NCBI GenBank assembly: GCA_000406005.1
Contig: ASZN01000019.1
Location: forward strand, 23,997-76,631
From: Candidatus Poribacteria bacterium WGA-3G
GTDB taxonomy: Bacteria; Poribacteria; WGA-4E; WGA-3G
DNA: 52,635 nt
Direction: 5' to 3'
The position numbers and the translations under genes were made by a program. Shown here piece by piece: positions 16,947-25,519 of the stretch (position 1 is the stretch's first letter; every line of letters starts with the position of its first letter). The notes beneath the pieces are model-generated. The model did no database searches. It saw only the letters and a program-made list of their open reading frames with translations, and was not told the origin of the DNA.

Positions 16947-18233
16947 CTATCCCTTGAGTTTCGCGTAGTGGACAGGCGGTTCCAAGCCGAGTTCAGCGTA
17001 AGTCCCAGTTTTCGGAACAACAATTTCGAGGACCCTGTTCCGATAGTGTGTATGGAAATCCACAGGTTGCGCTTGAATCGGAAAAACACTCGTAAAACCG
17101 TTCGGGAAGGAACTGGCACGTCCAACAACATTCTCAAACCGAGGATCTTCCATCTGACCTGTCTTCGGATTCACAGGCAGTTGCGTCTGAACCGTCACAG
17201 TCGTTTCCGAGACGGCGGTAGCTTCTATCGAATATGGAGAACTTAAATTGACCTCATAATCATAGTCTGGCAATCTATCGGGGAGACCGTATTCTTCCTT
17301 CATCGAGGAATGCGGTACCCATCGTGGGAACTCAATTTCGATGCGATAGTAGTCCGTCATTTCTGAGACCTGATTAATCATTCCGTACCGTCGGTATCGT
17401 TCCTTTATATCATCGCTGTAAATTGCGCCACCTACGGAGACAGCTCCGGGTGCTGTTGTCCGTTGTGCTACCGACTCCGCAATCAACGCAGAACGGGCAC
17501 CGATGAGAAGTGGTGTCGCAACGAGGGACATCATCCAGCCGTAGAACGACGCGCCGTAACGCGGTCGCTCCGCTGTTGAACCAAACTCGTCCTTAAAACG
17601 GTAAATCCCTTCGGTGACAGCAATGACGATACCAAGGAAGATCATCAAGTTGCCTCTACTTGAGAAAAGGTCAACTTCTTGTCCTCGGAACCCGATGAAG
17701 AATAGAATCAGTGGATAGAGTGTCAGGTTAACAAGGCTGTTAATACCTGTAGATACGCCAGAACTGAAGATGAGCGCGTTTCCTGCCATCTCTTCAAGTT
17801 GTGTTTTGAACTTCGCTGAGAACGCACCGAGGATAGGTTGACCGAGCATCGCTAACACATTGAACGGTGCGCGGAGTCTGGTATCCGGCACCTCTGGCAG
17901 CTGCACAAACTCTTCGGGAATACCTTGAGTTTTGCCCTGTTTCGGTTTGCCTGTCTCGTCAGTATCGCTGTCTGATGTTTCTGGTTTAACGAAAGTTTCA
18001 AAGAATTTACGGTTGATTTCGATATACGATTCCCACTCCGCAGGAACATCGCTTTGCATAGAGATCGCGTCCACCGGACACGCAGGTTCACACGCGGCAC
18101 AGTCAATACACACGTCTGGGTCAATGTAGAGCTGCTTCTCGCCTTCGCTGGTGTGTATACAGTCTACAGGACAGACATCGACGCATGCAGTGTCCATGAC
18201 ATCAACACACGGTTCACAAATTATGTAAGCCAT
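16947..18233 (-). CDS. 7Fe-type ferredoxin fused to a membrane segment and an Hsp20-like domain
   Basis: 428 residues from the ATG at 18233, which has AGGGGGA just upstream; a longer in-frame start at 18275 is less likely. Residues 1-80 are a typical FdxA-type 3Fe-4S/4Fe-4S ferredoxin: CEPCVDVMDTACVDVCPVDC, then CIDCAACEPACPVDAI and DVPAEWESYIEINRKFFE. Unusually, about 350 further residues follow. There is an acidic linker, hydrophobic stretches near 165-182, 194-212 and 231-248, and a C-terminal beta region. In that region YYRIEIEFP, SSFPNGFTSVFPI and NRVLEIVVPK resemble the alpha-crystallin (Hsp20) fold. Electron carriage at the membrane is a reasonable guess, but the partner is unknown. 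bioA lies downstream, and a minus-strand promoter is visible. Confidence 0.75.
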   Translation of the reverse strand: MAYIICEPCVDVMDTACVDVCPVDCIHTSEGEKQLYIDPDVCIDCAACEPACPVDAISMQSDVPAEWESYIEINRKFFETFVKPETSDSDTDETGKPKQGKTQGIPEEFVQLPEVPDTRLRAPFNVLAMLGQPILGAFSAKFKTQLEEMAGNALIFSSGVSTGINSLVNLTLYPLILFFIGFRGQEVDLFSSRGNLMIFLGIVIAVTEGIYRFKDEFGSTAERPRYGASFYGWMMSLVATPLLIGARSALIAESVAQRTTAPGAVSVGGAIYSDDIKERYRRYGMINQVSEMTDYYRIEIEFPRWVPHSSMKEEYGLPDRLPDYDYEVNLSSPYSIEATAVSETTVTVQTQLPVNPKTGQMEDPRFENVVGRASSFPNGFTSVFPIQAQPVDFHTHYRNRVLEIVVPKTGTYAELGLEPPVHYAKLKG

Positions 18234-18265
18234 CTTTCCCCCTTTTTGTTGACATCTAACAATTA

Positions 18266-18294
18266 AGTATACCACAATTAGATGCCAATAGCAA
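18266..18294 (-). promoter_or_regulatory. Promoter for the ferredoxin-fusion/bioA transcript
   Basis: Read on the minus strand, TTGCTA (18294-18289) and TATACT (18271-18266) are separated by 17 bp. They lie about 33 bp upstream of the ATG at 18233. Confidence 0.6.
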
Positions 18295-18341
18295 GGAAAT
18301 ATTCTCGTCTGTCAGTGCCATTCCGACACTTCTTTCTATGT

Positions 18342-18370
18342 TTGACAAATCGATGAATTAAACTTATAAT
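18342..18370 (+). promoter_or_regulatory. Consensus sigma-70 promoter for truD
   Basis: Perfect TTGACA (18342-18347) and TATAAT (18365-18370) are separated by 17 bp, with the ATG at 18407. This promoter diverges from the ferredoxin-fusion promoter about 50 bp away. Confidence 0.85.
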
Positions 18371-18406
18371 TATCCTAAAAACAAAAAACAAACGGAAGAA
18401 ACTCAG

Positions 18407-19468
18407 ATGTTTAAAGAACCGGAAGATTTTATCGTTGAAGAACTACCACTCTATGAACCCTCTCGGACAGGGACACATACCTATTTCGCGATTCGGAAAC
18501 GGAATCTCAGTACCATGGAAGCCATCAACCGAATCGCACGCGAACTTCAGGTTCACACGCGGAATATCGGTTACGCAGGCTTAAAGGATAAGAACGCCGT
18601 CACGACACAGGTATTATCTGTCGAAGGTGTAACGCCGGAACGGGTGTTGAGGATTGAACAACCGGCTATTGAGGTTTTATGGGCAGAACGGCACGCCCAT
18701 AAATTGCGCGTTGGTCATCTTCGAGGTAACCGTTTTCAACTCACTTTACGCGATATGCCTCACAGTACCTTGACGCAAATCAAGACAGCCATAGATCGGT
18801 TGGCAACCGAAGGTGTCCCGAATCGGTTCGGCGCGCAACGGTTCGGAAATAAAAACGATTCGCACCTCATCGGCAAAGCACTGGTGAAAGAGGATTGGGA
18901 AGCGTTGAAATGCTATATATTCGCAAACGACGACGTTCCACAACAAAAATTCAATCGGAAACCTGTCGAAACGGTGGTCAACGCCATGCCACATCGGTTG
19001 CGGCGGTTGTACCTGTCGGCATATCAAGCGCACCTCTTTAACCGCGTTCTTGAGAAACGGACACCACATTTAGGCACACTCCTTGACGGAGATATTGCCG
19101 TGAAACATAGCAACGGCGCACCTTTTCTTGTTGAAAACCCGCCCATCGAACAGCCGCGCGCTGACACATTTGACATTAGTCCATCAGGACCCATCTTCGG
19201 CTACAAAATGCGAATGCCAAGTGGCGATGTACGTGAGTTGGAAACATCGGTTCTCACAGATGACGGCGTTCGTCTTGAAAAGTTTCGGAAGGTCGCCGGC
19301 ATTAAATTACCAGGAACCCGTAGACCCCTACGGATGCCGATCCAACTGCATGAAGTCTCTACTACCGGTAATCATGCAGGAATACGTCTCAGTTTCACGC
19401 TCCCCGCGGGGGGATACGCAACGGTGGTCCTCGAAGAACTCTTGGCGGACCTGCCGACACCGAAATGA
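18407..19468 (+). CDS. truD: tRNA pseudouridine synthase D
   Basis: A 353-residue TruD that makes pseudouridine 13 in tRNAs. The catalytic Asp61 lies in NIGYAGLKDKNAVTTQ, the family's G-x-K-D-x-x-A motif. Other landmarks are DFIVEELPLYEPS at the N-terminus, LRGNRFQLTLR and PNRFGAQRFG, LSAYQAHLFNRVL, and a C-terminal GIRLSFTLPAGGYATVVLEE. The insertion domain typical of TruD occupies the middle. GGAAG precedes the ATG by about 8 nt. It is transcribed alone from a consensus promoter, and the next gene is convergent, starting only 2 bp past its stop. It is the only tRNA pseudouridine synthase gene seen here. Confidence 0.95.
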   Translation: MFKEPEDFIVEELPLYEPSRTGTHTYFAIRKRNLSTMEAINRIARELQVHTRNIGYAGLKDKNAVTTQVLSVEGVTPERVLRIEQPAIEVLWAERHAHKLRVGHLRGNRFQLTLRDMPHSTLTQIKTAIDRLATEGVPNRFGAQRFGNKNDSHLIGKALVKEDWEALKCYIFANDDVPQQKFNRKPVETVVNAMPHRLRRLYLSAYQAHLFNRVLEKRTPHLGTLLDGDIAVKHSNGAPFLVENPPIEQPRADTFDISPSGPIFGYKMRMPSGDVRELETSVLTDDGVRLEKFRKVAGIKLPGTRRPLRMPIQLHEVSTTGNHAGIRLSFTLPAGGYATVVLEELLADLPTPK

Positions 19469-19470
19469 TT

Positions 19471-21102
19471 TTAATCGCCTTGTATTATCGCCTTAGTTCT
19501 CCGATACCTATAAAACGTCCATCCGCCAGAGACAAGGAAAACGACTAACAACACAATCAGAACAATGTTAAGAATATAGCGACTCCGATTGAGCTGCCAT
19601 AACCGTTGACCTGCCAATTTCGCGGCGGGTGACCCCGTTTCCGCTTTCGTTTTTACCTCTTGCCAATATTTCTTGGCGAGGTCAGATTGATTGAGTTGTT
19701 CGGCGAGCTTCGCTGTAACGACGAGATAATTGACATCCTGAACGTCTTGTCTTTCTAACGCATCCGCAAAGGAACTCAGGAGCAGAACCGTCAGATCCGT
19801 GGACATCTGTGGGAAATCTGTCGTTTCCTCGACACCATTCTGAAAAGCAGTGACTGCACCTTGATGGTTGTCACGCGCAAATTCGATTTCGGATACCTCA
19901 AACCAACTTCTCTTAACAAGTTGGAGCGATTCTGATATATCGCTATAACCATCGAACGTGAAAGTTACCGAACCGTAATTCAGACTCCCGTGTTTCGCGT
20001 AGAGGGTGTAAGTTTCACCAATCATCAATAAGCCGGAGTCCTCCCACGCATCAAAACGGAAAATTCCATCTGGTGCCACAGTACGGTGATGTGTCGTGCC
20101 ATCAATCCAAACGATAGCACCAGCAGGCGACGCACCCGCCACGCCTTTAATAGTACCATGAATAGCGATAGGTTGAAGCACCCAACCGATGTGAACAGAC
20201 TCGCCAAGCACTAACGCCAATTCAGCAGGTTTAGCCGGTGGCGTGATGTACCCCGCCTTTTTTACCGATACTTTAGTGGTCCCTTGCTGCAGATTCTCTG
20301 TAATGAGTTTCGGTGTATTCCCAACTTCTACATCGTTGATAGAGACCTCTGCCCCTTCGGGAAGTGTTGTCACCTTAAGCGCAGGACTCAATTTGAGCAG
20401 TGCCGCTTCAACATCTCCGGTTGGCGCGAGGATCCCCGCCAGAAACTCCGGTGCTTCTCGCAGCAGATCGTAAACTTCAGAGATACTCAACCTCCGATTG
20501 TCGTCTAAATCCGTTGTATCCACAGCGAGCACATCGTTAAGTTTCTTAAGCAACGTTGTACGCTCCGCATTCGCTATCGATTGAATCACATTCAGCGCAG
20601 CAGTACCGAGTATCTCGCGGTTCCCGAAGTAAGCACTTAAATTCGTATCTTCCGTGTAGCCATCAACGATGACAACCGTGTGTGCTATGCCAATCGCCCT
20701 GAGCCAGGCGTTGAATGTCGAATCTTCGATTACATCTATGTCGCCTTGCGGCAACAGATGCATCGCAGCAGTACCTCTCGGTTTCGTAACCAGTCCGTGA
20801 TATAAGAAGATCAGCGTGTCTTCAGCATCCGCTTGCCTTCCGATCTCTTGGAGTTGCGCGTGAATCTCTGTACCTGTTGCGTTTTCGCCTTCCACGCGGT
20901 AAATTTGGGCACTCGGCACTTTCGCTCGCGTTGTCAGGAGTTCTGTAAGCGAATTAAGCCCATTGCGTGCCTGTGAATCCAATGTCGCGTCAACAAGCAT
21001 CCAATACGTACCCGAATCCACTGAAAACGCTGGTGTTGATACGAAAACAATAACGACAAGTAAAATAAAAGTAAATTTGAAAACTTGATTTCCCTTTGGC
21101 AT
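19471..21102 (-). CDS. Caspase-like (probable pseudoenzyme) and PEGA-domain membrane protein
   Basis: 543 residues from the ATG at 21102. A longer frame exists upstream, but the signal sequence FTFILLVVIVFVSTPAFS marks this start. Residues 30-215 look like a caspase/C13-C14 fold: DTLIFLYHGLVTKP with His102, AMHLLPQGD, and TVVIVDGYTED where active enzymes have D-x-C-x-G. The catalytic cysteine is therefore missing, although the strand order and the trailing LTKL-like and DNRRLSISEVYDLL segments fit. Residues 242-290 form a PEGA domain (TTLPEGAEVSINDVEVGNTP), then comes a carboxypeptidase-regulatory-like beta region. One TM helix near 510-528 is followed by a short basic cytoplasmic tail. A periplasmic regulatory or scaffold protein is plausible. 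The function is unknown. Confidence 0.7.
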   Translation of the reverse strand: MPKGNQVFKFTFILLVVIVFVSTPAFSVDSGTYWMLVDATLDSQARNGLNSLTELLTTRAKVPSAQIYRVEGENATGTEIHAQLQEIGRQADAEDTLIFLYHGLVTKPRGTAAMHLLPQGDIDVIEDSTFNAWLRAIGIAHTVVIVDGYTEDTNLSAYFGNREILGTAALNVIQSIANAERTTLLKKLNDVLAVDTTDLDDNRRLSISEVYDLLREAPEFLAGILAPTGDVEAALLKLSPALKVTTLPEGAEVSINDVEVGNTPKLITENLQQGTTKVSVKKAGYITPPAKPAELALVLGESVHIGWVLQPIAIHGTIKGVAGASPAGAIVWIDGTTHHRTVAPDGIFRFDAWEDSGLLMIGETYTLYAKHGSLNYGSVTFTFDGYSDISESLQLVKRSWFEVSEIEFARDNHQGAVTAFQNGVEETTDFPQMSTDLTVLLLSSFADALERQDVQDVNYLVVTAKLAEQLNQSDLAKKYWQEVKTKAETGSPAAKLAGQRLWQLNRSRYILNIVLIVLLVVFLVSGGWTFYRYRRTKAIIQGD

Positions 21103-21209
21103 GATTCTACCCGTGAATTGTGGCTTCAAAGTTCTTTGACGACTACGATTGTGTAAGCATTTGGTGATGCCTATCAAGAACGACGGTTTTTGACAACCAG
21201 ATACCGATT

Positions 21210-21239
21210 GATTTCTGCTATAATAGTTTAGCAGAAATC
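21210..21239 (+). promoter_or_regulatory. Extended -10 promoter embedded in an operator-like palindrome
   Basis: GATTTCTGCTA (21210-21220) is the exact reverse complement of TAGCAGAAATC (21229-21239), separated by 8 bp. The extended -10 TGCTATAAT (21216-21224) lies inside, so a dimeric protein bound here would block the promoter. An upstream TTGACA (21190-21195) is 23 bp away, too far for a normal -35. The rest of the gap (21240-21417) is a leader of about 190 nt with no coding frame. Confidence 0.65.
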
Positions 21240-21417
21240 CGTAACAATTGCAATTATAAAGAACCTCTTGGTGGGTCAAAATGTCTAAACTTTTATAGAG
21301 GTGTTGCGTCAAAGTATATAGGTAGGTTTTTTTGGTATTACATTTAAAATTCAAACACCACAACGCATCCGCTTAGAAAGCGTATCTATAAGCATCGGAA
21401 TGGACAAGGAGACGTTA

Positions 21418-22818
21418 ATGATTCACGGGAAAATTAAGTTTACTGTTTTATCGAAACTCACAACTTTCTTAAAGGAGCGGCGTGCAAACTTCCAAAACGC
21501 CCTTCTACCAGTTATTATCATCCTTCAGTTTGCTCTGGTTCTCAGTGTCGACGCGCAGGAACCTGCTAACGAAATCGACCTATCTCAACCCTTGACCCTT
21601 GAACAGTGTATCCAGATAGGTTTGGAAAAATCAACAAGTATGCGGAACGCGCGCCTGAATCTCGCAATGCAGGAACTCCGAGTGAAAAACGCGCGTTCGG
21701 GATATTTCCCACAAATTTTTTCAACCGGTAATTACGATTTTTCTGACCGCCTTGACTTCGGTTTTGAACCTGAAAACTACAATCTCGGACTCCGAGGGGT
21801 ATACACGATTTGGGATAACGGGCAGCGAGAAGGCAGTTTTGCACAAGCAAAAGAGAACTTAACCGCTACTGTTAGCCGTAATGAAAGAACGAAACAAGAC
21901 ATAATCCTTGACATTACGGTGGCTTATTACGATGTTCTTAAAAGGCAGGAACTCGTCACAGTCAGCGAACAAATCTTCGCAAGATCCGAAGAAAACACAC
22001 AACGAACAAAGGATTTCGTCGAAGCAGGCACACTTATCCCAGCAGATGTCGCTACCGCCGAAGTCCGAGAAGCAAACGATGAATTATCACTCATTAACAA
22101 CGTCAACGCACTGCAAATCGCGCAAGCGACGCTACCGCGCCTCCTCGGACTCGATCCTGGGCAGTTGCTTACGGTCTCTCTTGATGAATCCTATCAACTC
22201 TACCAAAACCGAGGCACTATCGAACGGATAGAGATGCCGATTGAAGAAGCTATTCAGATCGCTCTTAACAGCCGTCCTGAGTTCGAAGAGCGGCAAGCGC
22301 AACTCAGATCACAAGAGTGGAGCCTAACCTTGGCGCGCTTACAGCGCTGGCCCCGTTTAAACGCAGATGTTGACTACAACGTTAACCTTGACGACTACCT
22401 CCGAGAGCGGGAGAATTTCTCTGATTTCCGGTCTTGGAGTGCTGGTGTGTCTCTGAATTTCACGCTCTTTGACGCAGGGGTCCTCGGAAACCGTGTAAAA
22501 GAAATAAAGATGCAGTTAGAACAATCGCGCGAAAACGTCAGTGACTTAGAACGAAGCGTCGCCCTCGCTGTACGGCAAGCCTACCTGACACTCGAACGGA
22601 GTGAAATCGTCGTTGACATCTCCAAAAAACAGGTTAATAACGCTAAACTCAGTTTGGATGTCATCCAAGGACGTTTTGATGTCGGAAAGGCTATTCTGCT
22701 TGAACTGCTTGACGCCCAAACGAGTTACGCACAAGCATTGACAAACGAGGTCAACGCGTTCTACGACTACAAAATCGCACAAATCCGTCTGCAAGACGCA
22801 ATGGGAGTGCTACAGTAG
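21418..22818 (+). CDS. TolC-family outer-membrane efflux channel
   Basis: A 466-residue outer-membrane factor. AAGGAG at 21406-21411 selects the ATG at 21418 over an in-frame ATG at 21400. A long charged N-region is followed by the signal core LLPVIIILQFALVLSVDA. The mature part begins with the family's LTLEQCIQIGLEKSTSMRNARLNL and continues as two OEP repeats, with LRGVYTIWDNGQREG and SAGVSLNFTLFDAGVLGNRV as the beta-barrel hairpins and long helices between them. TolC-type trimers form the exit duct for tripartite efflux and type I secretion. The gene heads a tight operon with an adaptor and ATPase and probably uses the palindromic promoter at 21210-21239. Confidence 0.93.
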   Translation: MIHGKIKFTVLSKLTTFLKERRANFQNALLPVIIILQFALVLSVDAQEPANEIDLSQPLTLEQCIQIGLEKSTSMRNARLNLAMQELRVKNARSGYFPQIFSTGNYDFSDRLDFGFEPENYNLGLRGVYTIWDNGQREGSFAQAKENLTATVSRNERTKQDIILDITVAYYDVLKRQELVTVSEQIFARSEENTQRTKDFVEAGTLIPADVATAEVREANDELSLINNVNALQIAQATLPRLLGLDPGQLLTVSLDESYQLYQNRGTIERIEMPIEEAIQIALNSRPEFEERQAQLRSQEWSLTLARLQRWPRLNADVDYNVNLDDYLRERENFSDFRSWSAGVSLNFTLFDAGVLGNRVKEIKMQLEQSRENVSDLERSVALAVRQAYLTLERSEIVVDISKKQVNNAKLSLDVIQGRFDVGKAILLELLDAQTSYAQALTNEVNAFYDYKIAQIRLQDAMGVLQ

Positions 22819-22820
22819 AC

Positions 22821-24788
22821 ATGAAAAATCGTAAGAAATTGCTAATTATAGCGGTAGTGGCTGCCGTCGTTATTGCGATCGGGGCAATCGGTGCTACCCG
22901 TATGAATTTTAGTTTCGGCGGAAAAAAGGAAAAAGCAGAAGTGAAGCAGGAAGTCGTCCGACGTGGCGAATTCCTTGTCCGCGTTCGTGAGTCCGGCACT
23001 TTACGCTCCTTTATAGAGGTAGATGTCCGCTCAAATGTAGAAGGCGAAATCGTTGAAATCCTCGTTGATGAGGCACAAAAGGTTGAGATGGGACAACCTC
23101 TCCTTCGCATTGATGAAAAGCAAATTCTGGAGCAAAAGAAACAAGCGGAGGCAAACTTTAACGCACGCCAGGCTGAACTCGAGCGAGCACGGCTCAGAAT
23201 TAAGATTACTGAGAAGCAGCAGGAGAGTAGTCTCGCGCAAGCACAAAATTCTGTTCTAAAGGCACAAGCAACCCTGGATTCGTTCGTGGCAACTACACAA
23301 CAGCGAATCACAGAGGCTGAAACTTTGGTCGCAACAACAAAAAATTCACTCGATCAGGATAACATCGCGTTGAAGCAGGCAGAAATTGCATTGGGACAAG
23401 CAAAGCTAAACCTCGAACGCGCAGAATCATCCGTTGAATCCGCTAAAATCTCCTATGAAACCACAGAGTCCGAGCATCAGCGGAACAAGGAACTCTATGA
23501 TAAGCAGCTCATTTCAAAACAGGCGTTGGAAGATTCTCAAAGACAACTTATTGTCGCCAAGTCACAGTACGATACTGCTCTTAAAGAGGTAGAATCACAA
23601 AAAGAGACCATAAAATCCCAAGATGAGAACCTGAACACTCGGCAAAAAGCGATAGAAAACCGAGAATCGACGCTTGAACTAAATAAAAAGAATGTTGAGA
23701 CGCTCAAAGAGTCCCTAAAAGCCCAGCGTAAGCAATATGAAGCGGAATTTGAAGATTCACAAACCCGGTTACAGCAAATCCAAGAGACAACAGAAGAAGA
23801 AAAGGAGTTGACGATACATTCAAAGGTGAGTGCGGAAGCGAGCCTCCTCCAAGCAGAAAGTCAACTCAAATCTCAGCAAGAGCGGCACGATTGGACGACA
23901 GTCACTGCACCTATGGCTGGCACGATTACGCGTCTCATTGTAGAAGAGGGTGAAATTATCACGTCCGGACGTTCTTCATTTTCACGCGGTGAGGCGATCA
24001 TGCGTATCGCCGACCTTGACCAGATGATTGTGAGGACACAAATCAATCAGGTCGAAATTGGAAAGATAGAGGTCGATCAACGCGCCGAAATCACCGTTGA
24101 TAGCTATCCCGGTCGCGTTTTTCCGGGACGGGTGAGCGAAATTTCACCGAGCGCAACGCAGCGCGGGCCCGGAAATCAGAGTTCCGTCATTACCTTTGAG
24201 GTAGATGTAGAGGTCATCGGTTCACCGCCTGAATTGCTGCCCGGAATGTCCGCAGATGTCGATATTATTGTATTTGAAGAATCGGATATCCTGCAACTAC
24301 CGATCCCATCTGTGCTAAGTCCAGAGATCTTCACGATTAAAGCCAATATTGATTCAGCAAGTCTCACACAATTTCAGGAAGGGCAAGAACTCAAAATTAG
24401 GAACCTTGTTGGGAAGAACTTTAACGGACGCGTCGGTAAAATTGACCCAGAAAAGACACGTGGGAACCTCGAAATCTTGCTCGAAGGTGACCAAAAAGGC
24501 TTACGCACCGGTCCAATAGAGATCAGTATTGTTGTTTCCGAACAAAACATACTTCCTGATATAGAGGCAGAAGTGAGTAGTGAGCGACAGTACTTTATTA
24601 TGTTAGATACCGGTGAACCGAAAAAAAATAAAGAACAAAAGGGTGTTAAAACCCATATTACAATCGGGCAGCGCAATAACACACACTTCCAAATCACAGG
24701 CGGTTTGAAAGAAGGCGATCGCGTTTTTGTGCCCTCTATGCAAGAATTAACCAAAGGACAAACAGGAACAGACGAAGACAACAAGTAA
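22821..24788 (+). CDS. HlyD/MacA-type periplasmic adaptor with very long coiled coil
   Basis: A 655-residue membrane-fusion protein starting 2 bp after the TolC stop. One N-terminal TM anchor (LLIIAVVAAVVIAIGAIGA) is followed by a split lipoyl domain at about 66-100 and 357-400 (VTAPMAGTITRLIVEEGEII). Between the halves is a coiled coil of about 255 residues, much longer than in MacA. The beta-barrel segment follows (INQVEIGKIEVDQRAEITVD). About 90 residues (500-590) are inserted before the last membrane-proximal strands THITIGQRNNTHFQITGGLK. These include a second barrel-like stretch (SLTQFQEGQELKIRNLVG). The protein should bridge an inner-membrane pump to the TolC partner across a wide periplasm. 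Confidence 0.9.
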   Translation: MKNRKKLLIIAVVAAVVIAIGAIGATRMNFSFGGKKEKAEVKQEVVRRGEFLVRVRESGTLRSFIEVDVRSNVEGEIVEILVDEAQKVEMGQPLLRIDEKQILEQKKQAEANFNARQAELERARLRIKITEKQQESSLAQAQNSVLKAQATLDSFVATTQQRITEAETLVATTKNSLDQDNIALKQAEIALGQAKLNLERAESSVESAKISYETTESEHQRNKELYDKQLISKQALEDSQRQLIVAKSQYDTALKEVESQKETIKSQDENLNTRQKAIENRESTLELNKKNVETLKESLKAQRKQYEAEFEDSQTRLQQIQETTEEEKELTIHSKVSAEASLLQAESQLKSQQERHDWTTVTAPMAGTITRLIVEEGEIITSGRSSFSRGEAIMRIADLDQMIVRTQINQVEIGKIEVDQRAEITVDSYPGRVFPGRVSEISPSATQRGPGNQSSVITFEVDVEVIGSPPELLPGMSADVDIIVFEESDILQLPIPSVLSPEIFTIKANIDSASLTQFQEGQELKIRNLVGKNFNGRVGKIDPEKTRGNLEILLEGDQKGLRTGPIEISIVVSEQNILPDIEAEVSSERQYFIMLDTGEPKKNKEQKGVKTHITIGQRNNTHFQITGGLKEGDRVFVPSMQELTKGQTGTDEDNK

Positions 24789-24814
24789 ACCTATTCATCT
24801 AAGGAGGAAATACC

Positions 24815-25519
24815 GTGTTAATAGATGTAAAAGATTTGACGAAGGTCTACGAAATGGGCGATGTCCAGGTGCACGCACTTCGAGGTGTGTCATTCAGTAT
24901 AACAGAAGGCGAATTCATCGCGATTATGGGACCCTCCGGTTCCGGTAAATCGACCATGATGGATATTCTCGGATGTCTCGCCACACCAACATCAGGTGAA
25001 TACCACCTTGAAGGTGAAGAGGTCGGTCAACTTTCCGACAATCGGCTCGCAGACATTCGCAATAAGAAGATCGGCTTTGTGTTTCAGTCGTTTAACCTTC
25101 TACCGAGAACCAGTGCGCTGAACAACGTTGAACTACCCCTTATTTACGCCGGTATGGGGAGAAAAGAACGCAAACGACGCGCATTTGAAGCGTTGGAAGC
25201 CGTCGGTTTGGCAGACCGTGTAGATCACAAATCCACAGAGCTGTCTGGTGGACAAATTCAGCGCGTCGCTATCGCGCGTGCCTTGGTCAATAATCCATCA
25301 ATGATATTCGCCGATGAACCGACAGGAAACTTAGATACGCGTTCTGGCTCCGAAATTATGGCGATCTTTGACCGATTGAACGATGAAGGCAATACAATCA
25401 TCATGGTGACGCACGAACCTGAAGTCGCTGAACACGCAAAACGCGTCCTCCACATTAGAGACGGTTTAATTGAACGAGATGTCAGACGAAATGGACATCA
25501 AGAAGATGGCGCGAATTAA
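24815..25519 (+). CDS. ABC transporter ATP-binding protein (LolD/MacB/FtsE type)
   Basis: A 234-residue ATPase. The GTG start at 24815 follows TAAGGAGGAAATACC. Walker A GPSGSGKS is at 39-46, the Q-loop is in GFVFQSFNLLPRTS, the signature LSGGQ is at 143-147, Walker B IFADE ends at Glu168, and the D-loop GNLD and H-loop MVTHE are intact, so it should hydrolyse ATP. The sequence is typical of the MacB/LolD family, which energises FtsX-like permeases for lipoprotein release or macrolide and peptide efflux. No permease gene is present in the operon. Its stop codon directly abuts the ATG of the S55-like gene. The permease must be encoded elsewhere, or the complex is unusual. Confidence 0.93.
   Translation: MLIDVKDLTKVYEMGDVQVHALRGVSFSITEGEFIAIMGPSGSGKSTMMDILGCLATPTSGEYHLEGEEVGQLSDNRLADIRNKKIGFVFQSFNLLPRTSALNNVELPLIYAGMGRKERKRRAFEALEAVGLADRVDHKSTELSGGQIQRVAIARALVNNPSMIFADEPTGNLDTRSGSEIMAIFDRLNDEGNTIIMVTHEPEVAEHAKRVLHIRDGLIERDVRRNGHQEDGAN

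Noticed and set aside
21190..21224. TTGACA at 21190-21195 as the -35 of the efflux operon promoter
   Set aside because: The distance to TATAAT is 23 bp, too long for sigma-70. An extended -10 explains the promoter better.
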